NCBI GenBank assembly: GCA_964583765.1
Contig: CAZOWW010000021.1
Location: 1 to 55,093 of the forward strand
Length of the DNA stretch: 55,093 bases
Reading direction: 5' to 3'
Source: CAZOWW01 sp964583765
GTDB lineage: Bacteria; Actinomycetota; Actinomycetes; Actinomycetales; Kineosporiaceae
Positions 26,493 to 34,822 of this stretch are shown here, in pieces. The notes under the pieces were generated by a model. The model made no database searches. It had not been told where the DNA came from and worked only from the letters and a program-made list of their open reading frames with translations. Position numbers and translations under genes: made by a program. The first letter of the stretch is position 1. Each line of letters begins with the position of its first letter.

Positions 26493-26532
26493 CTGCCCTA
26501 CGGACCTCCCGATCGGGAGGTCCGTAGGGCAG
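26493..26532. terminator. 40-bp perfect palindrome, probable terminator
   Basis: CTGCCCTACGGACCTCCCGA at 26493-26512 is followed at once by its exact reverse complement, giving a hairpin of about 18 bp with a GATC tip. It starts 44 nt after the NlpC/P60 stop and lacks a T-run. Its length and perfection exceed the other terminators in the window. Confidence 0.7.
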
Positions 26533-26747
26533 CGTCGCCGTAGGGCAGTGCCATCGTGGGACGTCACCGAGTCAGGTCGGTGTCGGTGCGTGACGTCCGG
26601 AGGGACGATGCGGCGACCATCGCCGGTGGATGACTGTGGGTCATGGACTTGACCTCTGGAAACGCTTCGATGATGACGCGTTGTGGCGACTGAGTGAACC
26701 TGTCTCCACGTCGAGAGACTTCTCTCCCCGCCAGGGCCGCGGCGCCT

Positions 26748-26753
26748 TAGGCT
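26748..26753 (+). promoter_or_regulatory. -10 box (TAGGCT) for leaderless metalloprotease transcript
   Basis: TAGGCT ends 6 nt before GTG 26760, so the transcript should begin at the start codon. Confidence 0.5.
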
Positions 26754-26759
26754 GTGGCG

Positions 26760-28478
26760 GTGAGGCAGGATTCGACCGGCGATTCCGGGGGCGGAACGCC
26801 CCCCGATGACGGGTTGTCGTCCGGGGGGAACTCCCGTGGGCAGACCCCGATCACCGCCCCGGTCCCTGCCGTTCCCCCTCGTCCCTCGGCCGGATCCGGA
26901 CCGACCTGGCAGGTAGGTCCGCAGCCGTGGTCCGCTGAGGAACCACGCTGGACGATTCCCGAGGTGTGGACCGGTCAGGGGGAGGGGCTGCCGCCCGGCC
27001 CGTTGGAGCCGACACCCCCGAAGATCCCGCCGTACCCCCCGCAACTACCGGGCGAGCTGCGGGCCGCTGCCGCCCGGGCGTCCCGTGCCCGAGCCGTCTC
27101 GCAGTTGCGCCTGCTCGCGGCCGTGGTGGCGCTGGCTCTGGCCGTGGGATTCGCGGGTGCGGGCCTGGTCACCCGGCTGCGGGACGACGCCCTGCCGCTG
27201 CTGACCCCGTCCAGCGCCACGCCCGGCCCCGCGACGCGGACCCCGGCGGTGCTCGACCGTCCCGCCCAGTCCCAGGAACTCGAACGGCGCACCGCTTTCG
27301 AGCAGGTGCTCAAGGCGCGCGCCGCGGCCGTGATCGCAGGTTCCCGGTCCCGGTGGCTGGCCACGATCGACCCGGGCGCGAATGCCTTCCGGGCGCACGA
27401 GTCGGCCCTGTTCGACCGGCTCCGGCTGCTACCGCTGGAGACCTGGGGCTACACGGTGATCGACGACACCCAGCCGTTGCCCTCCGCCCGCCGGGCGGCG
27501 CTGGGGACGGACGCCTACCTGGTGCAGGTGCGGTTGGACTACCGCTTCACGAGCGACGTGATCCCGCTCAACCGCACCGAGCGGCTGACCTTCCACAAGG
27601 TGAACGGGTCCTGGCTGATCGCCGGCGACCGGGACGGCGCGGGGGACCAGGACCTGTGGGACCTGGGTGCGATCTCGGTGGTCACCGGCAAGCGGAGCCT
27701 GGTCGTCGGCCCGGTGGGGCAGCGTTCGCGACTCCGCCGCTACGCCCGGGACGCGGACGTGGCCGCCCGGGCCGTGGACGCCGTCTGGGGCACGCAGTGG
27801 CCGCGCACCGTCGTCCTGGTGGTGCCGAGCAGCCTGTCGCAGATGGCCACCGTGCTCGGACGGACCAGCACGGCAGGACTCGACCAGCTCGCCGCCGTGA
27901 CCACCGGGGAGGTCTGGAGCGGGCAGGAGGTTCCCTCGAGCGCCCCCCGCGGCACGGCCGACCGGGTGGTGGTCAATCCCCAGGCCTTCGCGCACGACTT
28001 CGCCAGCCCCACCCGCAGGCTGGTGCTCACGCACGAGTTCACACACGTGGCCACGCGCGCCACGAGCCGGGTCACCCCGCCGCTGTGGGCCGAGGAGGGC
28101 TTCGCCGACTACGTCGCCTACCTGCACAGCGGCCTGTCCAAGGCGGTCATCGCCCAGTCCCTGCTCAAGCAGGTCCGTGCGGGTACCGTGCCGGCCCACC
28201 TGCCCTCGGCCTCGGACTTCGATCCGACCAAGGGGGACATCGGGCTTGCCTACGCGGGTTCCTGGATGGCGTTCATGATGATGCAACACGCGGGGGGCAC
28301 CGCCGAGGCGGTCGCCTTCTACCGCGAGGCATCCGCGGCCGACCTGCTCGGGCACGCGGGGGAGTCGGCCGACCAGGCGCTGCAGCAGGCATTCATGGAC
28401 ACGACCGGCCTGAGCCGGAGCACGTTCGAGCAGCACTGGCAGGATTACCTGGTGGGCGTGGCGAAGAACGGTGGGTGA
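26760..28478 (+). CDS. Membrane-anchored HEXXH zinc metalloprotease (putative)
   Basis: A 572-residue protein with a Pro/Gly-rich cytoplasmic N-terminus (about 110 residues), one membrane helix (LRLLAAVVALALAVGFAGAGLV) and a large extracytoplasmic part. Near residue 425 the zinc motif HEFTH is followed by WAEEGFADYVAY, giving the third ligand Glu of gluzincins (peptidase MA-like). The region before it (FEQVLKARAAAVIAGS to LIAGDRDG) resembles an NTF2-like fold. Start GTG 26760 is favoured by the -10 box; GTG 26754 would fall inside the promoter. It ends 3 nt before pimB', so they form an operon, and it lies where M. tuberculosis has Rv2189c. The substrate is unknown. Confidence 0.75.
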   Translation: MRQDSTGDSGGGTPPDDGLSSGGNSRGQTPITAPVPAVPPRPSAGSGPTWQVGPQPWSAEEPRWTIPEVWTGQGEGLPPGPLEPTPPKIPPYPPQLPGELRAAAARASRARAVSQLRLLAAVVALALAVGFAGAGLVTRLRDDALPLLTPSSATPGPATRTPAVLDRPAQSQELERRTAFEQVLKARAAAVIAGSRSRWLATIDPGANAFRAHESALFDRLRLLPLETWGYTVIDDTQPLPSARRAALGTDAYLVQVRLDYRFTSDVIPLNRTERLTFHKVNGSWLIAGDRDGAGDQDLWDLGAISVVTGKRSLVVGPVGQRSRLRRYARDADVAARAVDAVWGTQWPRTVVLVVPSSLSQMATVLGRTSTAGLDQLAAVTTGEVWSGQEVPSSAPRGTADRVVVNPQAFAHDFASPTRRLVLTHEFTHVATRATSRVTPPLWAEEGFADYVAYLHSGLSKAVIAQSLLKQVRAGTVPAHLPSASDFDPTKGDIGLAYAGSWMAFMMMQHAGGTAEAVAFYREASAADLLGHAGESADQALQQAFMDTTGLSRSTFEQHWQDYLVGVAKNGG

Positions 28479-28481
28479 CCG

Positions 28482-29624
28482 GTGACCGGGCCGGTACTCG
28501 TGGTCACCAATGACTTCCCCCCGCGTACCGGGGGGATCGAGTCCTTCGTCCTCGCCATGGCCCGGCGTTTCCCTCCGGAGTCCGTGATCGTGTACACGGC
28601 ACGCCAGCGGGGTGACCGGGAGTTCGACGCGGGCCTGCCCTTCCCGGTGGTGCGTGACCCCAGCCGGCTGCTGGTGCCCACTCCGGCGATCGGGCGGAGG
28701 GCGGCGCAGGTGGCCCGGGCCGAGGGCTGCACCCGGGTCTGGTTCGGTGCGGCGGCGCCGCTGGCGCTGATGGCGCCTCGCCTGCGGGCAGCCGGAGCGC
28801 ACCGGATCGTGGCGACCACCCACGGGCACGAGGTGTGGTGGGCCCGGGCCCCGGGAACGCGCCGCCTGCTGCGTGCGATCGGGGAACGTACCGATGTACT
28901 GACCTACCTGGGGGAGTACTGTCGCAGCCGCATCGCCGAGGCGCTGACCCCTGCGGCCCGCGCGCGCATGGTCGCCCTGACGCCGGGGGTGGACAGCGCG
29001 ATGTTCCGGCCCGGTGCCGGTGGGGACGCCGTGCGCGAGCGGTGGGGGCTGGGCGACCGTCCGGTGGTGGTGTGCGTCTCCCGCATGGTCGCGCGCAAGG
29101 GGCAGGACGTGTTGGTGCGGGCGATGCCGCTCGTGCTGCGTCAGGTGCCCGACGCCGTCCTGCTGCTCGTGGGGGACGGGCCGCACCGTCGCGCGATCGA
29201 GACGCTCGTGGATCGTTCGGAGTTGCGGGACCACGTCGTGTTCACGGGCCGGGTGCCGTGGGACCGGACCCCGGGCTACTACGACGCCGGGACGGTGTTC
29301 GCCATGCCGGCCCGCACCCGCCGGGCGGGGCTGGAGCCCGAGGCGCTGGGGATCTGCTACCTCGAGGCGGCGGCGACCGGCCTGCCGGTGGTGGCGGGCG
29401 ACTCCGGCGGGGCGCCCGACGCGGTGCGGGACGGCGAGAACGGCCTCGTCGTGGACGGCCGGGACGTCACCGCGGTGGCGGAGGCCTGCGCCCGGTTCTT
29501 GCTCGACCGGGAGCTGGCCGCCGGGTTCGGCGCCCGCGGACGGGAGTGGGTGGCACAGGCCTGGCGCTGGGACGACCTCGCCCTCAGGCTGCGACACCTG
29601 CTGGACGATCCCGCGCCTCGCTGA
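28482..29624 (+). CDS. pimB: PimB'-type phosphatidylinositol mannoside mannosyltransferase
   Basis: A 380-residue GT4 (GT-B fold) transferase. PimB' adds the second mannose from GDP-mannose to PIM1 on the cytoplasmic face of the membrane. Seen: NDFPPRTGGIESFV at the N-terminus, THGHEVWWA, the donor-site VSRMVARKGQDVL, and the nucleotide-binding EPEALGICYLEAAATGLPVV with the E-x7-E pattern. The identification as PimB' rests on these motifs and the place matching Rv2188c. Start GTG 28482 is 3 nt after the protease stop. The last 41 nt overlap the convergent GT87-like gene. Confidence 0.88.
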   Translation: MTGPVLVVTNDFPPRTGGIESFVLAMARRFPPESVIVYTARQRGDREFDAGLPFPVVRDPSRLLVPTPAIGRRAAQVARAEGCTRVWFGAAAPLALMAPRLRAAGAHRIVATTHGHEVWWARAPGTRRLLRAIGERTDVLTYLGEYCRSRIAEALTPAARARMVALTPGVDSAMFRPGAGGDAVRERWGLGDRPVVVCVSRMVARKGQDVLVRAMPLVLRQVPDAVLLLVGDGPHRRAIETLVDRSELRDHVVFTGRVPWDRTPGYYDAGTVFAMPARTRRAGLEPEALGICYLEAAATGLPVVAGDSGGAPDAVRDGENGLVVDGRDVTAVAEACARFLLDRELAAGFGARGREWVAQAWRWDDLALRLRHLLDDPAPR

Positions 29625-31095
29625 GGCTGTCGGTCGCCTCGCGGTCGGGCTCCGGTCCGTCCGGACGGGCGGTGCCCGGGAGTGCCCATGACATGACCAC
29701 CAGGGCGATCGAGAGCCAGTACTGGTTGTAGAAGGCCTGCTTGTTGACCAGGTTCGCGACCAGCAGGACGAAGGCGATCCAGCGCAGCACGGCCACCGCG
29801 TCGACGTCCCGGTGCCGCAGCGCCCGGCACGAGGTACCGAGCACGGCGAGCACCACGGCCCCGGTGAGCCAGAACGGCGGCTGCCACCCGAACTCGTGCA
29901 TCGCCAGCAGGTAGAGGGTGTCGGCGAAGCGGATCGGGGGGAAGTTCACGAGCACGCTCACCGTGTCGTGCCACATGTCGCCGGGGGAGGCGATCACCCA
30001 GGGCAGGACCAGCACACCCGCCACGAGCGCGGAGGCGGCCGCCTTGCGGACCCCGAAACGACGCCACGCCGCCGCGAGGACCAGCACCAGGACGAGGTGC
30101 TGCTTGCAGGCCAGGCCCAGGCCCAGGGCGAGCACGGCGGTGCGGGACCGGCCGCGGTGGACCGCCCAGGCCCACAGACTCAGGCAGGCGAGCAACAGTG
30201 GTTCGGTCCAGGCCTGCTCCACCTGGGTGCAGGTGCCGGGCAGGAGCAGGAGCAGAGCCGCGGCCCCGTGCCCGGCGCCGGCGGGGGTCGGTCCGGGGAC
30301 GGCCGGACGGGGGTCGACTGCCTGTTCGTCGGCAGTCCCGGCCCGCGGGGTCCTGGGCAGGTCCTCGGCGATCAGTGACCTTCCCGGCCGCCACCACGCC
30401 CGCGGGCCGGCACCCGTGAGCGCCAGGGCGATCCCCGCGCAGAGCCCGGTGCAGGCGATCAGGGCCCAGCGCACGTCGTGCGCCACCAGCCAGGCCGGCG
30501 CGACGAGCACGGCCGTCCACGGCAGGTAGGTGAACTCGTTCTTCATCCCCGGGGAGCCCACCCAGTGCTGGGTGTACAGGTCCTTCCCGTGGAAGAGGCC
30601 CTCGCTGCCCTGCTGCAGGGTCACCCAGACGTCGATGTGGGGGCGGGGGTCCTCGTGCACGAGCAGGACCGCGCACAGCAGGTACCCGGTCAGGGCGGCG
30701 CCCACGGCGAGCGCCCCGGCCCTCCGGTGCCCGCTGACGAGCAGGGCGGCGGTGGCCAGCGCGGTGAGCGCGGTCAGCTGCCGTACCCCACTCGCCTGGG
30801 TACCGGACAGGTAGGTGAAGGCATGGACCCGCATCGCCATTGCCGCCGCGACGACCAGGGCGAGCGCCCAGGCTCCGGTCGAGGGCGGTCGGGTCGTGCG
30901 GGACCGCCAGAGCGAGATCCCGAGGAGCGCCGCGAGAAGGGTGTACCCGAGGACCAGCCCCGGCCGGTAGCGGACCACGCTGTGCGTGACCAGGGCCGCG
31001 GCCACCACGACGAGGATCGGCCCCAGGTCGGTGGTGCGTCCGGAGAACGCCCGAAGGTTCGTGAGACGTCTGCCGACGCGGATCAGCCCGGACAC
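29584..31095 (-). CDS. Polytopic GT87-like (GT-C) mannosyltransferase
   Basis: A 503-residue protein with about ten membrane helices. The first large loop has acidic residues in LVHEDPRPHIDVWVTLQQG and GKDLYTQHW, as in GT-C enzymes that use polyprenyl-phosphate-mannose on the outer face. Later helices include ALGLGLACKQHLVLVLVLA and a C-terminal NKQAFYNQYW segment typical of GT87. It is related to the mycobacterial PimE/MptC group at family level. A disordered insertion (about residues 240-280) splits the helices. GTG 31095 is chosen because TACTGT lies 7 nt upstream (leaderless). It converges on pimB' with a 41-nt overlap, suggesting linked lipoglycan biosynthesis. Confidence 0.78.
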   Translation of the reverse strand: MSGLIRVGRRLTNLRAFSGRTTDLGPILVVVAAALVTHSVVRYRPGLVLGYTLLAALLGISLWRSRTTRPPSTGAWALALVVAAAMAMRVHAFTYLSGTQASGVRQLTALTALATAALLVSGHRRAGALAVGAALTGYLLCAVLLVHEDPRPHIDVWVTLQQGSEGLFHGKDLYTQHWVGSPGMKNEFTYLPWTAVLVAPAWLVAHDVRWALIACTGLCAGIALALTGAGPRAWWRPGRSLIAEDLPRTPRAGTADEQAVDPRPAVPGPTPAGAGHGAAALLLLLPGTCTQVEQAWTEPLLLACLSLWAWAVHRGRSRTAVLALGLGLACKQHLVLVLVLAAAWRRFGVRKAAASALVAGVLVLPWVIASPGDMWHDTVSVLVNFPPIRFADTLYLLAMHEFGWQPPFWLTGAVVLAVLGTSCRALRHRDVDAVAVLRWIAFVLLVANLVNKQAFYNQYWLSIALVVMSWALPGTARPDGPEPDREATDSLSEARDRPAGVAA

Positions 31096-31102
31096 GGTGC
31101 CC

Positions 31103-31108
31103 ACAGTA
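31103..31108 (-). promoter_or_regulatory. -10 box (TACTGT) for leaderless GT87-like transcript
   Basis: TACTGT on the minus strand ends 7 nt before GTG 31095. The intergenic space to the divergent small gene is only 82 nt, so both promoters are packed here. Confidence 0.45.
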
Positions 31109-31177
31109 GCGGCGTGCCCGGTCGGTACCGTGGCAGGAACGGACCGGGCAGCGGACCCGGTCGAGGAGGGCGGAGCC

Positions 31178-31570
31178 GTGTCGGACATCCAGGACCCGTG
31201 GGAAAGGCCCCTCGGGATTCTCACCTTCGGGTCGGACCTGCTGGTCGACGAGGAGATGATCGCGACGCTGGACGGTGTCCTGAACCTGCTGCACAAGGCG
31301 GAGAACGCCCTGGAACGCGGAACACCCGTGGACCGGGACCGTGCGGCGGCGCTGCTGGACCGGGCCGAGGCCTACCTCGAACAACGGCTGGACCCGGCCG
31401 GCCTGCGTGCCGAGGTGCGTGAGCATCTGGACGGCGTGCTCGACCTCATCCGCCGACAGCGCGCCCGGGTCGCACAGCCCGCGGCAGCGGAACTCTCGTC
31501 CGAGGAGCTCTTGCCCGAGGGCTCCGTGGTGGAGGTCCAGGGCCCCGTGGCGGGCGCCGAGAGGGCGTAG
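31178..31570 (+). CDS. Small helical hypothetical protein
   Basis: A 130-residue acidic protein, mostly helical, with no recognised domain. It begins SDIQDPWERPLGILTFGSD and has amphipathic stretches (LDGVLNLLHKAENALERG, AAALLDRAEAYLEQRLD, LDGVLDLIRRQRARV). No signal peptide or membrane helix. GTG 31178 follows GAGGAGGG (about 31163), which strongly supports translation. It is divergent from the GT87-like gene and followed by two overlapping hairpins. It might belong with either the glycosyltransferases or the pilus locus; the sequence does not decide. Confidence 0.65.
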   Translation: MSDIQDPWERPLGILTFGSDLLVDEEMIATLDGVLNLLHKAENALERGTPVDRDRAAALLDRAEAYLEQRLDPAGLRAEVREHLDGVLDLIRRQRARVAQPAAAELSSEELLPEGSVVEVQGPVAGAERA

Positions 31571-31572
31571 CC

Positions 31573-31640
31573 GGACCCCTCAGCTGGGGGGTCCCGGGCG
31601 GGGGGACCGTGGAACGCCGACGGTCGTCCCCGCCCGGGAC
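31573..31640 (+). terminator. Two mutually exclusive hairpins after the small gene
   Basis: Hairpin one pairs GGACCCC (31573-31579) with 31588-31594. Hairpin two pairs the 13-mer GTCCCGGGCGGGG (31591-31603) with 31628-31640. They share bases 31591-31594, so only one can be fully formed. They may simply be a tandem terminator between this gene and the convergent pilin gene. Confidence 0.6.
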
Positions 31641-31814
31641 GTCTGTGTTCACCCGGCCCGGGTCACGGCGACTGGGCCTGCCTCGCTGTGTCGAAGGACG
31701 TCCGCCGTGCGGCGGCCTGCCGGGAGAGTCCCTGCCGACTCTCCGGGGCCCTGCCGCACCGGTACCAGCGAGTCGCTCGCGAGCGGTAGCCGGGGTGTGC
31801 GGGACTGCTCAGGA

Positions 31815-32048
31815 TCAGCCGCCGACGGGGGCGGAGGTCTTCTCGGCGCAGCTGCCGGAGCTGGAGATGGCGCCAGCCTTCAGGGCGTCGCAGGAGTCCT
31901 TGAAGGAGCTCTTCACCAGCGAGCCGAAGGCGAAGACGATCCCGATGATCACCGCGGCGATGGCGGCGACAAGCAGGCCGTACTCGACGGCGGAGGCGCC
32001 CTCGTCGTCGGACTTGTGCGCCAGGATGCGGCGAATGTGGCGGATCAT
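31815..32048 (-). CDS. flp: Flp-type (class IVb) pilin
   Basis: A 77-residue prepilin. The leader MIRHIRRILAHKSDDEG ends in the Gly recognised by a TadV/CpaA peptidase. The mature part starts ASAVEYGLLVAAIAAVIIG, with the conserved Glu at +5 followed by Tyr as in Flp pilins. A C-terminal CAEKTSAPVGG and an earlier SCDALKAG give two cysteines. ATG 32048 follows GAGAGGAA by 7 nt. An ATG 25 codons upstream is unsupported. It is the most downstream gene of the locus, with its own leader of 141 nt after the LuxR gene, which suits separate, strong expression. No prepilin peptidase is encoded in the window. Confidence 0.93.
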   Translation of the reverse strand: MIRHIRRILAHKSDDEGASAVEYGLLVAAIAAVIIGIVFAFGSLVKSSFKDSCDALKAGAISSSGSCAEKTSAPVGG

Positions 32049-32189
32049 GAGTGTTCCTCTCGGTGACCTGTGTCCTGCTTGCTGAGACCAGCCTGCCCGC
32101 TGCGGGGGGCGATATGCGGCCACACAGGGTGAGATCAGGAGAATGGACGAGGTGCCGGGTACCGCAATCGCAGCATTGAGTGGCGAATG

Positions 32190-32858
32190 CTAACGCAGAG
32201 TGCCCGAACCGGGTTCGCTGCTGACCAGGCCGAGCCGCACCGCCGCCATCACAGCCTGTGCACGGTTGCCTGCGCCCAGCTTTTCGTAGATGTTGGCCAC
32301 GTGGGTCTTGGCGGTGGACTCGCTGATGAACAGCCGTCGCGCGATCTGGGCGATCGCCAGGCCCTCGACGAGCAGTCCGAGCACCTCCTTCTCGCGGGCG
32401 GACAGCTTGGGGCCCGCCGGGGTGCTCATCCGCCGCTGCAGGGCCGCGGCGAGGTCCCGGGCGGAGAAGGCGCGGGGACTGGCCGCCGCGTGCCGTGCGG
32501 CCGCGACCACCTCGTCCGAGGGCGCGTCCTTGCCGACGAAGGCCGAGGCGCCGCCGTCCAGGGCCTTGAACATCTGCTCGTCCCCGGCGTACATGGTGAG
32601 CACGACGATGCCCATCGCCGGGTACTCGGAGCGCACGCCGGCCGCCATCGCGATCCCGTCCCCGTCCGGCAGCCGCACATCGGTCACCAGGACATCAGGG
32701 GGGTTGGCCTCGATCAGGCCGAGGGCACCGGCCACCGTGCCCGCCTCGCCGACGACATCGAAGTCACCGGCTCGATCGAAGGCGCGGCGCAGGCCGTCGC
32801 GGATCAATGCATGGTCGTCAACCAGAACGACGCGCCACCGTCGGGACGGACCTGACAC
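32190..32858 (-). CDS. NarL/LuxR-family response regulator
   Basis: A 222-residue regulator: receiver domain (residues about 8-125) with acidic pair VLVDDH, phosphoacceptor Asp60 in VLVTDVRLPDGDG, Thr in VVLTMYAGD and Lys in FVGKDAP, then a LuxR helix-turn-helix (LSAREKEVLGLLVEGL to STAKTHVANIYEKL). All active-site residues are intact. GTG 32858 follows GGAGAGG. It is 104 nt downstream of the histidine kinase gene and 141 nt before the pilin ATG. It probably controls the pilin and/or the Tad operon. Confidence 0.92.
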   Translation of the reverse strand: MSGPSRRWRVVLVDDHALIRDGLRRAFDRAGDFDVVGEAGTVAGALGLIEANPPDVLVTDVRLPDGDGIAMAAGVRSEYPAMGIVVLTMYAGDEQMFKALDGGASAFVGKDAPSDEVVAAARHAAASPRAFSARDLAAALQRRMSTPAGPKLSAREKEVLGLLVEGLAIAQIARRLFISESTAKTHVANIYEKLGAGNRAQAVMAAVRLGLVSSEPGSGTLR

Positions 32859-32962
32859 ACCATCACCTCTCCAGTCCGGCGCGCTGACCCCGGACCGGGG
32901 GAGCCGGACGGTGACCCTCGTCCGGGGGAGTGGCTCTCCTCCAGCGGATCAGCGTCGAAATC

Positions 32963-34606
32963 CTACCGGGCCGAGGCAGTTCGTACGGACTCGACCGCTG
33001 AAGTGTGGTTCTCGGCCTCGGGGCCGACCCCGTCGAGGAGCACCTCGACCCGGGTTCCGCCGTGCTCGGAAGCCCCCACGGCGAGCCGGGCGCCGATCCG
33101 TCGCGCCCGCTCGCGCATGCCGGTGATGCCCATGCTGTCCGCCCGGCCCCGCTGGAGCCCGCGGCCGTCGTCCTCGATCGCCAGTCGCGCCCGGGGCGGG
33201 TCCACGGTCAGGCTCAGCCACAGATTGGTCGCCCGCGCGTGCTTGCGCACGTTGGTGACCGCCTCCTGGAGGATCCGCAGCAGCTCCACCTCGGTGGCCG
33301 TGGGCAGGCGCCGCGGGCTCTCGTCCAGCATCACGTGCACGACCAACCCGGACTGGCTGCCCACCCGCTGCACGTACTCGCCGATCGCCGTGCCCAGCCC
33401 GACCACGTCGTCCACGCCGGCCCGCAGGTCGAAGATGCTCAGCCGCAGGTCGGTGACCATCGAGCCGAGGTGGGCCCGCAGGTCGGCCAGACGCTGCGCG
33501 GTCTCGCCGTCCGTGTCCCGCGCGATGTCGTCGACCAGGTAGCCGACCGAGGCGAGGTCCTGGGCGATACCGTCGTGGATCTCCCGGGCCAGCCGCATCC
33601 GTTCGTCCACCGTGGCCAGGCGGCGGACGTCGTCGAAGAGCATGGCGGTGGCCAGACGCGAACCGGCATGGACGATCGCCTCCTGGCAGCCCCGGAGGAC
33701 GGCCGGTTCCAGGTGCTCCCCGCGCGGCAGGGTCAGCACGACCAGGGCGACCACCCGCACCCCCATGACCACGGGGACCACCAGCACGGTGGTGTCCCGG
33801 CGTACCCGGCGCACCGTCTCGCCGGTGATCCAGGCGTCGTGGATGGCCGACTGTGCCTCGGCGGGTGGTTCGTCGCCGATCAGCGGGACGAACAGGCCTC
33901 CCGGCGAGCGGGACAGCACGGTGGCCGACTGCGACTCGACGAGGGCGCGGACGTCCTCGAGGAGGGCCCGGGCCAGGGTCCGCGGGTCCAGGCCGAGACT
34001 GAGCTGGCGGGCGACGGTGTGCAGTTCGCTGAGCAGGCGGTGGGCATCCGCGTAGGCGGGATCCACGGCCGGGATGCTCACCCCGCGGATCCGCCGCGCC
34101 CAGGCCGAGAGCAGGGCCACCGCGATGAGCATGGGAGCCCAGGCGCTCGCACTGATCGCACCCTGCAACTGCTCGTCGGGGGTCAGATTGGCCGCCGCGG
34201 CGGCCGCGACCAGCACGAGTGCGGTGGCCAGGGCCGCGAAGAAGGAGCGGCGCAGGCCGGTCGACAGCCCGAGCACGACCATCGGCGCCAGCAGATAGGG
34301 CCGGAAGAGCACCCCGCGGTCGCTCAGGGCCCCCAGCATCGCGGCGGCGGCGAGCGCCTCGGCCCCCGGTTGCACGACGGCCGGGATGGACGGCGGCAGC
34401 GGCACGGAGGCCAGCGCGGCCAGGAGCAGGAGCAGCAGCGCCGGTAGCAGGGCGGTGGTGGGCGCGCTGTAGGCACTGCGGCCGTAGTGCCGGGCGTTCT
34501 CGAACCCGGCTGCGGAGGCGAGCAGGGCGCAGACGAGCACCAGCCCGGCCCTGCAGACCAGGGGGGCGTACGGATTGGCCAACCACGAGCCACGTACCCG
34601 GAACAT
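32963..34606 (-). CDS. NarL-type sensor histidine kinase with GAF-like domain
   Basis: A 547-residue kinase. The N-terminal third has about five or six membrane helices (residues 15-170) with short loops, suggesting sensing within or close to the membrane. A GAF-like region follows (about 195-325), then HisKA_3 dimerisation with His344 in REIHDGIAQDL. The ATPase domain has LLRILQEAVTNVRKHA (N box), IEDDGRGL (G1) and GITGMRERARRIGA. The product should phosphorylate the LuxR-type regulator next to it. ATG 34606 starts just before the first helix. It lies in the Tad locus 216 nt after the receiver/GAF gene. Confidence 0.92.
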   Translation of the reverse strand: MFRVRGSWLANPYAPLVCRAGLVLVCALLASAAGFENARHYGRSAYSAPTTALLPALLLLLLAALASVPLPPSIPAVVQPGAEALAAAAMLGALSDRGVLFRPYLLAPMVVLGLSTGLRRSFFAALATALVLVAAAAAANLTPDEQLQGAISASAWAPMLIAVALLSAWARRIRGVSIPAVDPAYADAHRLLSELHTVARQLSLGLDPRTLARALLEDVRALVESQSATVLSRSPGGLFVPLIGDEPPAEAQSAIHDAWITGETVRRVRRDTTVLVVPVVMGVRVVALVVLTLPRGEHLEPAVLRGCQEAIVHAGSRLATAMLFDDVRRLATVDERMRLAREIHDGIAQDLASVGYLVDDIARDTDGETAQRLADLRAHLGSMVTDLRLSIFDLRAGVDDVVGLGTAIGEYVQRVGSQSGLVVHVMLDESPRRLPTATEVELLRILQEAVTNVRKHARATNLWLSLTVDPPRARLAIEDDGRGLQRGRADSMGITGMRERARRIGARLAVGASEHGGTRVEVLLDGVGPEAENHTSAVESVRTASAR

Positions 34607-34822
34607 GGCGCCACCCTGCCACAGCCGCCCGTACGGTCAGGGCCGATCCCACAAGATCCTGGGCGAACGATCCTCGGCGCGGGCCCTCGCCTCCCGTTCG
34701 GCAGCCGTAGGCAATCGCCTCCCGGAAAACGGTCGCCGGCCGTGGCTGCCCGTCTCGCGGCCGCTCCCCGGGCCCGGGCCCCCCGGGAGCACTGCCGTGT
34801 CGTTCCGGTCGCTGTGCCGGGC
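34607..34822 (-). other. Gap between receiver/GAF gene and histidine kinase, with repeat and hairpin
   Basis: An 18-bp direct repeat, GCCGTGTCGTTCCGGTCG, lies at 34794-34811 and again at 34842-34859, the latter inside the 3' end of the receiver/GAF gene. GCTCCC (34763-34768) can pair with 34785-34790 around a very GC-rich core, a possible terminator or attenuator. This would allow the two-component genes to be expressed apart from the Tad machinery. Confidence 0.5.

Larger units (their letters stand above)
26449..26759. other. 311-bp region between NlpC/P60 gene and metalloprotease
   Basis: This holds the 40-bp palindrome at 26493-26532, a repeated CCGTAGGGCAG (26522-26532 and 26537-26547), then about 200 bp of less GC-rich DNA ending in the TAGGCT box of the next gene. 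No gene is seen. Confidence 0.5.

Noticed and set aside
27429..29597. 722-codon minus-strand frame across the metalloprotease and pimB'
   Set aside because: Antisense shadow of two genes with clear motifs; low-complexity translation.
31178..31570. Gas-vesicle or chaperone-like identity for the small helical protein
   Set aside because: Only a general helical pattern is visible; no family motif supports either idea.
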